Below the pieces are notes generated by a model. It ran no database searches. It was not told where the DNA came from and saw only the letters and a program-made list of their open reading frames with translations. A stretch of DNA of 64,000 nucleotides from Pseudomonadota bacterium (GTDB lineage Bacteria; Bdellovibrionota; Bacteriovoracia; Bacteriovoracales; Bacteriovoracaceae). The position numbers and the translations under genes are program-made. The stretch lies in assembly GCA_027487515.1 (NCBI GenBank), contig JAIYDL010000025.1, positions 1 through 64,000 of the forward strand. The letters are read 5' to 3'. Positions 16,435 through 24,365 of the stretch are shown here, in pieces. Positions within the stretch are counted from its first letter, which is position 1. Every line of letters starts with the position of its first letter.

Positions 16435-18333
16435 ATGTCTGAAACTCAAGAACCGAAAGACCAGAAAAAAGTTAAGGCCAAGGGGCCAATCCGTTTCGAG
16501 GCGATCGTTCCCGTGCTGGTGCTATCCCTCCTCACGTACTGCTACTTCTCCTTCTACTTCGACCGACACATGAAGACCCTCGTGGAGTACGTCGGCACCC
16601 AGGCCAACGGCGCCGAAGTCAACGTGGACTCCGTTCGGACGAGCTTCCTCCGCGGCTCCTTCGATCTCGATCGGCTCCAGGTGACGGACGCCGAGAGACC
16701 GACTCATAACACTCTCGAGATCGGGAACGTTCACTTCTCCTACCTCTGGGATGCACTCCTTCGGATGAAGTTCGTGGTCACCGAGGCCAGCATCAACAGC
16801 ATCATGCTCGCAAGCCCTCGGTCAAAACCAGGTCACGTGCTCCCGCCGAAACCTGCCTCCCCGAGTAAGCTCGAAGCCCTCCAGCAACAGGTCATGGCCC
16901 AGGTGAAGAACCGCTACGGTGGGAACGTCCTCGGTGATGCTCTCGCACTCCTCGAGGGGGGAGATTACAAGGATCAACTTCAGGAGATCCGCGACACTCT
17001 AAAGTCCGAGGCCCGGGTCAAAGGCATGATCCAAGAGGTTACCGGGAAAAAAGAGTTCTGGGATAAGCGAGTCAAAGAGCTCTCCGATACGTCGAAGGTT
17101 AAAGAGATCGAAAAAACATTCGCCGCCGTTCGTTCAGAAAAGAACGTCCTCCAGCAGGCCCAGGGCGTGAAGAAACTGAGTGACCTCTTAGGCGATGTGC
17201 AGAAACAGTACAAGGAGATTGAAAAGTCTTCGAAGCAGCTCGAAACCGAAGTGAAGGCCATCACCAGGTATCCCGAGGAGCTCCAAGAGCTCGTGAACCA
17301 AGACATCGCAACGCTTAAAAGCCGGTTTGCCATTCCTCAGGTTGACTTCCAAGACATGGCGATGCATCTCTTCGCGGGCCAGTTCGCCGAGTACATTGCC
17401 AAAGCACGGAAGTACCAGGCCCTGGCCGAGCAGTACCTCCCCGAGAAGAAGACCCAGGAAAACGAAGTCATTCCACCGAAACGGGCCGAAGGGAAGAACT
17501 ATCAATTCCCTATCACCGCCGGGTATCCACTCTTCTGGCTCAAGAAAGCGGCCCTTAGCTCAAAGGGGACTAAAGATTCTTACTCGGGCCAGGTGTCCGG
17601 TGAGCTCACCAACGTAACGACTTCCCCGTCCCAGATTGGAAAACCAGTCGTCTTAGACTTAAACGGCGATTTCCCGGCCTCGAACATCAACGGAGTCCGA
17701 GCGGTCTTCACGGCAGACTTCACGAAGGCGGTCGGTCGGCAGTCGGCCATGATACAGGTCAATTCGTTCAAAGTTCCTGAGCGCCTCTTCGTGAATGATT
17801 CGAAGCTAAAGTTCGGATTCCTAAGTGCCGTGGGCTCGACGACCTTCACCGCGAACCTCCAAGAGCAGCAGCTCAAGATGAACTGGAGCTCCGCACTCAC
17901 GAAGCCACAGTTCTTGGTCGAGACCTCGAACAAGCTCGCCAAGGAGATGCTCACGAACATCGTCAACGGCATCCCCGTGATCACGATCAACGGAAATGCT
18001 CAGGGCACCTTTGCAAACTTTTCTATGGACATCTCCTCCAACCTTGGGTCCGAGCTCAGCCAAGGGTTCACCCGCGAGATCGGAGCAAAAGTGGCCCAAG
18101 CTCAGGAGAAGATCAACGCACTGGTTGAAGAAAAAATCCTCCGTCCGAAACAGGAGCTGATGTCCGCCATCGGTGGGAGCGGCTCGAACCTCAAAAACCT
18201 CGGGAATCTTCAAAAGCTCTACAAGGATAACGAAGACAAGATCAAGGCAGAGATTGCCAAGCTTAAGTCCGGCGGTGGCATGAAAGACCTCAAGGAGCGC
18301 GGGAAAAAGCTCCTCAAGGGAATCAAGTTTTGA
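16435..18333 (+). CDS. TIGR03545 family protein (AsmA-like, coiled coil)
   Basis: 632 residues. One transmembrane helix follows a charged N-terminus (about residues 23-43, FEAIVPVLVLSLLTYCYFSF), then a beta-rich AsmA-like start (ANGAEVNVDSVRTSFLRGSF). A central helical coiled-coil region spans about 140-330 (VKNRYGG..., KVKEIEKTFAAVRSEKN, QKQYKEIEKSSKQLETEV), and a C-terminal beta-rich domain reads FPASNINGVRAVFTADF. The neighbour and length fit TIGR03545, a family with no assigned function that is paired with TIGR03546. A CGGAG site lies 8 bases before the ATG. It probably spans from the inner membrane into the periplasm. Confidence 0.8.
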   Translation: MSETQEPKDQKKVKAKGPIRFEAIVPVLVLSLLTYCYFSFYFDRHMKTLVEYVGTQANGAEVNVDSVRTSFLRGSFDLDRLQVTDAERPTHNTLEIGNVHFSYLWDALLRMKFVVTEASINSIMLASPRSKPGHVLPPKPASPSKLEALQQQVMAQVKNRYGGNVLGDALALLEGGDYKDQLQEIRDTLKSEARVKGMIQEVTGKKEFWDKRVKELSDTSKVKEIEKTFAAVRSEKNVLQQAQGVKKLSDLLGDVQKQYKEIEKSSKQLETEVKAITRYPEELQELVNQDIATLKSRFAIPQVDFQDMAMHLFAGQFAEYIAKARKYQALAEQYLPEKKTQENEVIPPKRAEGKNYQFPITAGYPLFWLKKAALSSKGTKDSYSGQVSGELTNVTTSPSQIGKPVVLDLNGDFPASNINGVRAVFTADFTKAVGRQSAMIQVNSFKVPERLFVNDSKLKFGFLSAVGSTTFTANLQEQQLKMNWSSALTKPQFLVETSNKLAKEMLTNIVNGIPVITINGNAQGTFANFSMDISSNLGSELSQGFTREIGAKVAQAQEKINALVEEKILRPKQELMSAIGGSGSNLKNLGNLQKLYKDNEDKIKAEIAKLKSGGGMKDLKERGKKLLKGIKF

Positions 18334-18452
18334 GATTATCGGTTACCGTGAGGCGCCGAAGGTTCAACGATTTTTCGATTTACCTTTCGGGGGCTTAGCG
18401 AGTGCGAGTATTTTTAAACTAAATATTTCTCGCCGAATACCGATGTGTTCTC

Positions 18453-19319
18453 ATGGATTTAAAGAGTACTCGGTGTCTGTGTATCGTCTTTGTGCTCAAT
18501 ATTGCTTGGGGTAATCTGGCGTACGGAATGGATTTTTCCTGCCTCCGGAGACAACTGCGGGCCCTGATCCCGGAAGGCCAACGGTCTGAGCTGCCATCGG
18601 GCATGACCGTAATAGGACCATCACCCGCTGACTTCTTATCCCAGATGAGATCAATGAACGAAAGCTGGGACCGGACGAGTCGCATCGAAACCTACTTGCG
18701 AAGCAACCCGGCGCTCGATCCGAGCTGGGCCATCAGGCTTTCCGACCTCGTGCAATCGGGACCTCCACGGAACATCATGATCAGACGCTTCTTCGACGCC
18801 TACCCGGCCCAGCTAGATCCCAATCAGGTGCTCGATCTGGCGAAGGTTATTCCTCGTAGTAACGAACGAGATAGCCTCATTAGTGCCTTCATAGAAAAGA
18901 ATCCGACGCTCGACCCGAGCTCGGCGGTGAAGCTCGCCGAAGCAGTCTCGACAGAAATTCCACGGAACATCTTAATTCGCCGGTACTTCGACGCATACAC
19001 CTCCCCGATGCCCCCGCAACAGTTTTTCGATCTCGCTAATACCATGAACCGCAGCTACGAGCGGAACAGCATCATCGAGGCGTACGTGAGGCAGAACCCC
19101 TCCCTCGATCCGAGTCAGGTCGTGCGACTCTCCGATCTTGTCTTAACCGGTCACCCGCGGAACATTTTCATCCGGACCTACATCGAAGCCTACCCATCGA
19201 GTTTAACCCGGGACCAGATCTTAGACCTCGTGAACGCGATGTCCAGTGGCGGCGACAAAAACGGGATCATCTCTAACTATTTGAACAGAGCTCCAGCAAC
19301 AAACCCTAGGACCCCGTAA
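18453..19319 (+). CDS. Secreted alpha-repeat protein
   Basis: 288 residues with a signal peptide (about 1-25, ending NLAYG) and a mature part made of tandem repeats. Three near-identical 65-residue units cover about residues 71-265; each contains two halves of about 32 residues with the shared pattern I-x-x-Y/F-x-x-x-x-P-x-L-D-P-x-Q-V-x-x-L-D (for example RSNPALDPSWAIRLSDLV and FDAYPAQLDPNQVLDLAKV). A partial unit lies at each end. This is expected to fold as a solenoid of helices, usually a binding scaffold. No clear ribosome binding site precedes the ATG. I know of no family for it; function unknown. Confidence 0.72.
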   Translation: MDLKSTRCLCIVFVLNIAWGNLAYGMDFSCLRRQLRALIPEGQRSELPSGMTVIGPSPADFLSQMRSMNESWDRTSRIETYLRSNPALDPSWAIRLSDLVQSGPPRNIMIRRFFDAYPAQLDPNQVLDLAKVIPRSNERDSLISAFIEKNPTLDPSSAVKLAEAVSTEIPRNILIRRYFDAYTSPMPPQQFFDLANTMNRSYERNSIIEAYVRQNPSLDPSQVVRLSDLVLTGHPRNIFIRTYIEAYPSSLTRDQILDLVNAMSSGGDKNGIISNYLNRAPATNPRTP

Positions 19320-19430
19320 CAGCTCCCCTCCCACGAAACGATCGACTTTCGGCGCAACACCCGACTGCTCCGGAGTGGGTTAGATCGATCCGGGAGTTCG
19401 GCAATAGCAACCCCCCCGGACCGACGCAGC

Positions 19431-21605
19431 TTAGTACGCCAGGAGTTTCCGCAGCGCCTCGACGACGTCGCTCGTTTGCGGAAGGATAACCTCTTCAAGA
19501 TCCGGGCAATAGGCCACATGCGTGTCCTTAGAACACACCCGTAGAATGGGAGCGTCGAGCGCCTCGAAGGCCTCTTCATTCACCCGTGCAGCGATCTCCC
19601 CCGCGTACCCAGAGGTCTTGTGTTCCTCGTGGCAAATCAGGAGCCTGTGAGTTTTCCGAAGGGATTTAAAGACCGCCTCAAAGTCAAACGGTGCGATCGT
19701 CCGAGCATCGAGGACCTCAACCGAGAAGCCTTCCTTCTCGAGTTCCTTGGCGGCCTCAACAGATTTCTGAACCAGCGCACCCCAGGCGACGATGGTCGCG
19801 TCCTTGCCTTCCCTCACCAATCGCGCTTTCCCGAAAGGAATCATGTACTCCTCACCCGGATCAGCGCAGCGGTTGTAGCCTTGGTAGTAAAGATGCTTGT
19901 GCTCGAGGAACATTACGGGGTCATCGCAGCGGATGGCGGTCCGGAGAAGGCCAATGGCGTCCAAGGCGTTAGATGGGTAAACCACCCGGATGCCAGGGTT
20001 GTGAGTGAAGAGTGATTCACCACTCTGAGAGTGATACATGGCCCCGCCGCGGAGGTAGCCACCGATCGGAACCCGCACCACCATCGGACACTTAAAGTCT
20101 CCACCAGAGCGGTAGCGCGTGGTCGCCATCTCGTTTTTGAGCTGCATGTACGCGGTCCAGATGTAGTCAAAAAACTGGATCTCGACGACCGGTTTAAGAC
20201 CCCGCATCGCCATCCCGATGGCCCGGCCAATGATGTTCGCCTCGGCCAGTGGCGAATTGAAGACCTGCCCAGGCTTCGCCGCCTTCTGAACTCCGTGCGT
20301 GACTTTGAAAACGCCGCCCTTACCTTTCAGGTCCGGGTTCTCGTATTTCTCAACCTCCGTAAAGTCGGCGACGTCTTCTCCGAAGACCATCATGAGAGGG
20401 TTCCGCCGGATCTCTGACTTCAGCGTCATGTTGATCGCGGTCGCGAGAGGCACATCTTCTTTCCCGGAGAAGCTCGGCGGTGTTTCGAACTCCGCCGACG
20501 TCGGGTCAACGTCCGGAGAATAGAGATGATCCTCGAAGGTCGACTTCGAAGGCCAGGCCGTCTCGAGCGCTCGGGCCATGGCCTCGCGCACTTCTTTCGT
20601 CGTCTCATCGAGGACGGTCTTGACTTCCTCGGAGGACATGAGACCTGTTTCGGTCAGAAACTTCGGGTAGGAGTTAAAGACGTCTCTCGTCGCTTCGTCG
20701 GCGAGATCTTCCTTCGTGCGGTAGTACGAGTGATCGTCGGACAGAGAGTGAGAGTAGGGCCTCGTCACCGTCGCGTGGACGAGGACCGGACCGTTTCCGG
20801 CCCGCAGGTACTTTTCCGCTTCCACGAGAGTCGCGTAAGACTCGACCGGACAGTTCCCGTCGCAGTTGAAGATCTTGAGGCCCGGGAAGTTGGCCAGGGC
20901 CACTGAAATCGATGCGCCCGGAGTCTGGACTCGGACCGGAACCGAAATCGCATACCCGTTGTCTTCGACCATAAACATGACCGGAAACTTATTCACGCAC
21001 GCGGTGGTGATGGCTTCCCAGAACTCCCCTTGAGACGTCGTTCCGTCGCCGCAGGAGACGTAGACGATTTCTCGTTCGTGATAGACCGGGGAGTCTTTGA
21101 GGCCCATCTGTTTGAGATGAAGGCCTGCCTCGGCGATGCCGACGGCCTGAAGGAACTGGGTTCCCGTGCACGAAGATTTTGAGACGATGTTGAGCTTCAC
21201 GTTACCCCAGTGCGCCGGCATCTGCCGGCCATGCGACGCCGTGTCTCCGGTGTTTCCATTTGCTTGGCAGAGCATCTCAAAGGGAGTGACTCCGAGGCCA
21301 AGGCACAAAGCGCGGTCACGGTAGTAGGGAATAAAGTAGTCATGCTTCGGCTTCAGAACCTTGGCGGTCGCCGAGAGAATTCCCTCATGGCCCGCACCGG
21401 AGATCTGGAAAAAAGCCTTGTTCTGCTTTTTCATCGTGATCTCTGCGTCGTCGGTCTTCCGCGAAACGAAAACGTTTTTAAGGAACCATGCGAGGTCCGC
21501 TTTGGTGAGTTTGTATTTCTTTATCAGGTCGAGCTTTCGGTTATAGGCAGAGTTAGCTTTGGAGTTCACGGACGTTGCCTCATTTTCTGATATGTTTGTG
21601 CGCAT
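19431..21605 (-). CDS. Fused 2-oxoacid dehydrogenase E1 alpha-beta
   Basis: 724 residues joining both E1 subunits in one chain. The alpha part (to about residue 365) carries the thiamine diphosphate motif, [10 protein letters not shown] at about 186 to EDNGYAI. The beta part (from about 385) carries FGEDVADF, the GVFKVTHG loop, [30 protein letters not shown] and [16 protein letters not shown]. The reaction is ThDP-dependent decarboxylation and transfer to lipoyl-E2. The sequence style favours a branched-chain (2-oxoisovalerate) enzyme, and leucine dehydrogenase is encoded at 38.8 kb; pyruvate cannot be excluded. No E2 or E3 gene is present in the window. AGGGGA lies 6 bases before the ATG. 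Confidence 0.88.
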   Translation of the reverse strand: MRTNISENEATSVNSKANSAYNRKLDLIKKYKLTKADLAWFLKNVFVSRKTDDAEITMKKQNKAFFQISGAGHEGILSATAKVLKPKHDYFIPYYRDRALCLGLGVTPFEMLCQANGNTGDTASHGRQMPAHWGNVKLNIVSKSSCTGTQFLQAVGIAEAGLHLKQMGLKDSPVYHEREIVYVSCGDGTTSQGEFWEAITTACVNKFPVMFMVEDNGYAISVPVRVQTPGASISVALANFPGLKIFNCDGNCPVESYATLVEAEKYLRAGNGPVLVHATVTRPYSHSLSDDHSYYRTKEDLADEATRDVFNSYPKFLTETGLMSSEEVKTVLDETTKEVREAMARALETAWPSKSTFEDHLYSPDVDPTSAEFETPPSFSGKEDVPLATAINMTLKSEIRRNPLMMVFGEDVADFTEVEKYENPDLKGKGGVFKVTHGVQKAAKPGQVFNSPLAEANIIGRAIGMAMRGLKPVVEIQFFDYIWTAYMQLKNEMATTRYRSGGDFKCPMVVRVPIGGYLRGGAMYHSQSGESLFTHNPGIRVVYPSNALDAIGLLRTAIRCDDPVMFLEHKHLYYQGYNRCADPGEEYMIPFGKARLVREGKDATIVAWGALVQKSVEAAKELEKEGFSVEVLDARTIAPFDFEAVFKSLRKTHRLLICHEEHKTSGYAGEIAARVNEEAFEALDAPILRVCSKDTHVAYCPDLEEVILPQTSDVVEALRKLLAY

Positions 21606-21665
21606 GGTAATTCCCCTGAAATAGTGGGGTCATCTTACCCTTAGGGATCAAGAAAATCTACCGGC

Positions 21666-22349
21666 CTAATTCTCTATGTGTTGATGGCGGAGAAGATTCG
21701 GAAGCACAGTCCCCATGGCCCGAACGGAAAAGTAGAGGATACAGTTATCCTGGGGGTAAAGCATTACGACTTTCCAGACCCCCTCACCGAGGTGCTCGAT
21801 GGATTCAAGTTGAGTCACATCGTCATGGAGAATTTCCGGGGCCTCCGGCAACTCAACCGGTCGCCCCTTCTCATCTCTAAGTTCAAGTCGAAGCGTGAGG
21901 CGATTATTCGCATTTTCCATCACCTTGAGGCCTGAGGTTGAGCGGTAGGGGCGCGCGAGGTGGAGTTTGACTTGCTGCTTTAGTGGTCTTTCATCCAGGT
22001 AAAGGTCAATCTCGGAGGATTTTATTCCCTCCGTTTTATCGATCAGAAGATAGTAACGACCGGTCAGCATGCGCTCGAGGCCAAAAGAAATGTTCTCCCC
22101 TTTCTTCCCCTGGATTCGAAAACCCTCGGGATCGGCGTCGACGTAATTTCCTTCGACATCACGGAGCTGCACATAGAGGTAAGCCGCCACTGTTGCCCCT
22201 GCATCACCTGGGAAAATCTGCGCCAAACTCTTCCTGTAATCAATTTCTAATGCCTTCACCGGAGCAATCGAGGCAGGTGCACGCTCAACCTTTTGTTGAG
22301 AAGCGCAGGAAATAAGAAAAAATAAAGACAAGGTAATCAACCAGCTCAT
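21666..22349 (-). CDS. Lipoprotein of unknown function
   Basis: 227 residues with a lipoprotein signal (MSWLITLSLFFLISC) whose lipobox LISC makes Cys15 the lipidated residue; the next residues AS do not give an inner-membrane retention signal. The mature part looks like two beta-sandwich domains (ATVAAYLYVQLRDVEGNYVD and RLTLRLELRDEKGRPV are similar strand patterns that may be an internal duplication). It ends 60 bases upstream of the E1 gene on the same strand, so it may be co-transcribed, though a functional link is not evident. Confidence 0.72.
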   Translation of the reverse strand: MSWLITLSLFFLISCASQQKVERAPASIAPVKALEIDYRKSLAQIFPGDAGATVAAYLYVQLRDVEGNYVDADPEGFRIQGKKGENISFGLERMLTGRYYLLIDKTEGIKSSEIDLYLDERPLKQQVKLHLARPYRSTSGLKVMENANNRLTLRLELRDEKGRPVELPEAPEILHDDVTQLESIEHLGEGVWKVVMLYPQDNCILYFSVRAMGTVLPNLLRHQHIEN

Positions 22350-22398
22350 TACTTGAGCTTATCGGTTGGTTTTTCTGAATCTAAAGAGGAGTTTTAAG

Positions 22399-22423
22399 AA
22401 AAAGCCCCTGGATAACCAGGGGC
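22399..22423 (-). terminator. Intrinsic terminator of the subtilase gene
   Basis: On the minus strand GCCCCTGG-TTAT-CCAGGGGC is followed by TTTTT, 13 bases after the subtilase stop. Perfect 8-bp GC stem with a T run: a textbook Rho-independent terminator. Confidence 0.85.
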
Positions 22424-22435
22424 CAAAAAAGAAAG

Positions 22436-24175
22436 TTATTTCAATGCTTTAGTAGCTTCCAGTACATCCGTAACAGAGCCATAAACCGAGAGAGAGCTGA
22501 AAAGCACAGGTGTTTCAGTTCCTGGCAAGTGAACCCTCAGTTTCGGATAGCGGCGGGAGGTATCGATCATCAGTGAGCGGACCGCCTGAGCATCCATCGA
22601 TGAGTCATAGGAGAGAATCAGAGTTGCGACCCCGGCCGCCGTCGGTGACGCCATGGAAGTTCCCGAGTATGTGTCGTACGTGTTGTCCGGTGTGGTCGAG
22701 AGGATGTCGACTCCAGGAGCGAAGAAATCCACAGACCTTTTCCCGTAGTTTGAGAAGTCCGCTGGGAGGGAGAGGCCTTTTTCGAAAGATGAGGCACCGA
22801 TTTCGAGCCAGTTCGTGAACTCTTGCCCGCGGGCTCGGTCGTTCCGGTTCGGGAAGTTCCGGGCCACGTCGTTATTCTGGTTCGAATTCCCAGCGGCGTG
22901 AACGAGAAGCACGCCCTTGGACTCCGCGTATCTCACGGCCTCATCCACCACCCGCTTGAACGGGGAGTAGGACTTACCGAAGCTCATGTTGATGACTTTC
23001 GCACCATTATCGACGGCGTAGCGGATGCCATTGGCAACGTCCTTATCACGCTCGTCTCCGTTGGGAACAACTCTGATGGCCATGATCTTGACGTTGGTTG
23101 CAACGCCCTTCATGCCCAGGGCATTGTCCCGAACTGCAGCGATGATGCCGGAGACGTGAGTGCCGTGAGAAGAATCCGCTCCGATGACATCGTTGTTTCC
23201 GTAGAAGCGCTCCGATTGATCGGCGTAGTTGTCTCCGACGATAGTCCGAGGGTTAAACTCTTCGTTGTACATGAACTCAAGCCGCTCACCGTAAGCCTTG
23301 ATGATCCGGTTCATCCGGGCCTCAGTCATGTTCGTCGAAAGAAGCGTGATCATGGCCGTCTTGGCTTCGAGAACGGCGGGGTCATTCGACTCGAGGGCGC
23401 GCACGGCTTCGATGCTCATGGTGGAGACACCAGCAGAGCGAAGCACGGCTTCTGCGGCTTTGTAGGCCTTCAGGCTGTTCGTGAATCGGGCCACGACAGT
23501 TCTGGCCTCGACCACAGCGTCACCAACTTCTTTAGAAAGCGCTTGGAGATACTCCTCCTGCTGAGCAGAGAGCTCTTCACCGAGCTCAGCTAAGCGGAGC
23601 TTCAGTTTTTTCATTCGGACGAGTTCGCGGGTGACTTCGAGTGTATCGGCCTCCACCTGCGCGGCCGGGTTCCCTTTCACGAGCCGGATACCGTTCCCGA
23701 GGGAAGCATCCTGAACGATGGTGGCCATGCCGTGTGCGCCACCGATGAAGTTCCAACCGAAGACGTCATCGGCGTAGCCGTTGCCGTCGTTGTCGATCCC
23801 GTCGTTCGCGATCTCGGCCTGGTTGATCCAGATTTTTCCCTGGAGATCTTCGTGGTTCACATCGACGCCTGAGTCAATCACGGCAACGATCACGTCCTCG
23901 GACTGCGGTACGCCGAAGGTGCGGTAAGTTTCTTCTGTCCGGACCCCTTCGGCCCCGTCGGCCGGCGAGAGGTTGAACCAGTTCTCTGGGCGCAGGTTCA
24001 GGAGGGCACTCGCGGAGAGGAGGGTGCCTTTCGCGTTTTTAAGAACGAACCGAGATTCGTTTTTCCGGAGGAGCTTAAGGTCGAGCTCTGCCTTTGGAAT
24101 CTGGAGTGTGCGGGCGAAAGCGGTGGAGAATGAAAGCGGAAGGGCGAGCACGAGGAGTGCTTTTTTGGACATCAT
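22436..24175 (-). CDS. Secreted subtilisin-like (S8) serine protease with helical insert
   Basis: 579 residues with a signal peptide (about 1-21, ending AFA). The catalytic triad is visible: Asp101 (VIAVIDSGVDVNHEDL), His337 (SSHGTHVSGI) and Ser507 (SGTSMASPTAAG), with the oxyanion Asn in HAAGNSNQNND. The Asp-His distance is 236 residues, against roughly 40-60 in most subtilases. The extra stretch, about residues 150-310, is strongly helical and charged (ELVRMKKLKLRLAELGEEL...). After Asp101 there is a calcium-loop-like NDGIDNDGNGYADD. A GGAAG site precedes the ATG and a terminator follows. It probably acts in the periplasm or outside, plausibly on prey or host protein (inference). Confidence 0.9.
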   Translation of the reverse strand: MMSKKALLVLALPLSFSTAFARTLQIPKAELDLKLLRKNESRFVLKNAKGTLLSASALLNLRPENWFNLSPADGAEGVRTEETYRTFGVPQSEDVIVAVIDSGVDVNHEDLQGKIWINQAEIANDGIDNDGNGYADDVFGWNFIGGAHGMATIVQDASLGNGIRLVKGNPAAQVEADTLEVTRELVRMKKLKLRLAELGEELSAQQEEYLQALSKEVGDAVVEARTVVARFTNSLKAYKAAEAVLRSAGVSTMSIEAVRALESNDPAVLEAKTAMITLLSTNMTEARMNRIIKAYGERLEFMYNEEFNPRTIVGDNYADQSERFYGNNDVIGADSSHGTHVSGIIAAVRDNALGMKGVATNVKIMAIRVVPNGDERDKDVANGIRYAVDNGAKVINMSFGKSYSPFKRVVDEAVRYAESKGVLLVHAAGNSNQNNDVARNFPNRNDRARGQEFTNWLEIGASSFEKGLSLPADFSNYGKRSVDFFAPGVDILSTTPDNTYDTYSGTSMASPTAAGVATLILSYDSSMDAQAVRSLMIDTSRRYPKLRVHLPGTETPVLFSSLSVYGSVTDVLEATKALK

Positions 24176-24271
24176 GGGACTTCTTCCTTTTGTTGATGAA
24201 CTCGGGGAAGATTTAAACCCTAAACGGGAACACTAGACAAGGTCCATGGACACACTGTCAGACTATTTAAA

Positions 24272-24300
24272 CAAAGTGGTGTAAAAGTTACACCACTTTG
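24272..24300 (-). terminator. 13-bp perfect inverted repeat after the radical SAM gene
   Basis: CAAAGTGGTGTAA and its exact complement flank a 3-base loop. On the minus strand TTTAAATAG follows, so it could terminate the radical SAM transcript. It also lies about 97 bases upstream of the subtilase start and could be an operator. Confidence 0.55.
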
Positions 24301-24365
24301 GGACGGTTCACAGAGGTTAGCCGAGGCCTATCGGAAAAAATGATTCCCCCTTCAAGCCCACCCTC

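Noticed and set aside
22823-23593. 256-codon open frame on the plus strand
   Set aside because: Antisense to the subtilase gene whose triad is intact; the translation has no signal, domain or ribosome binding site.
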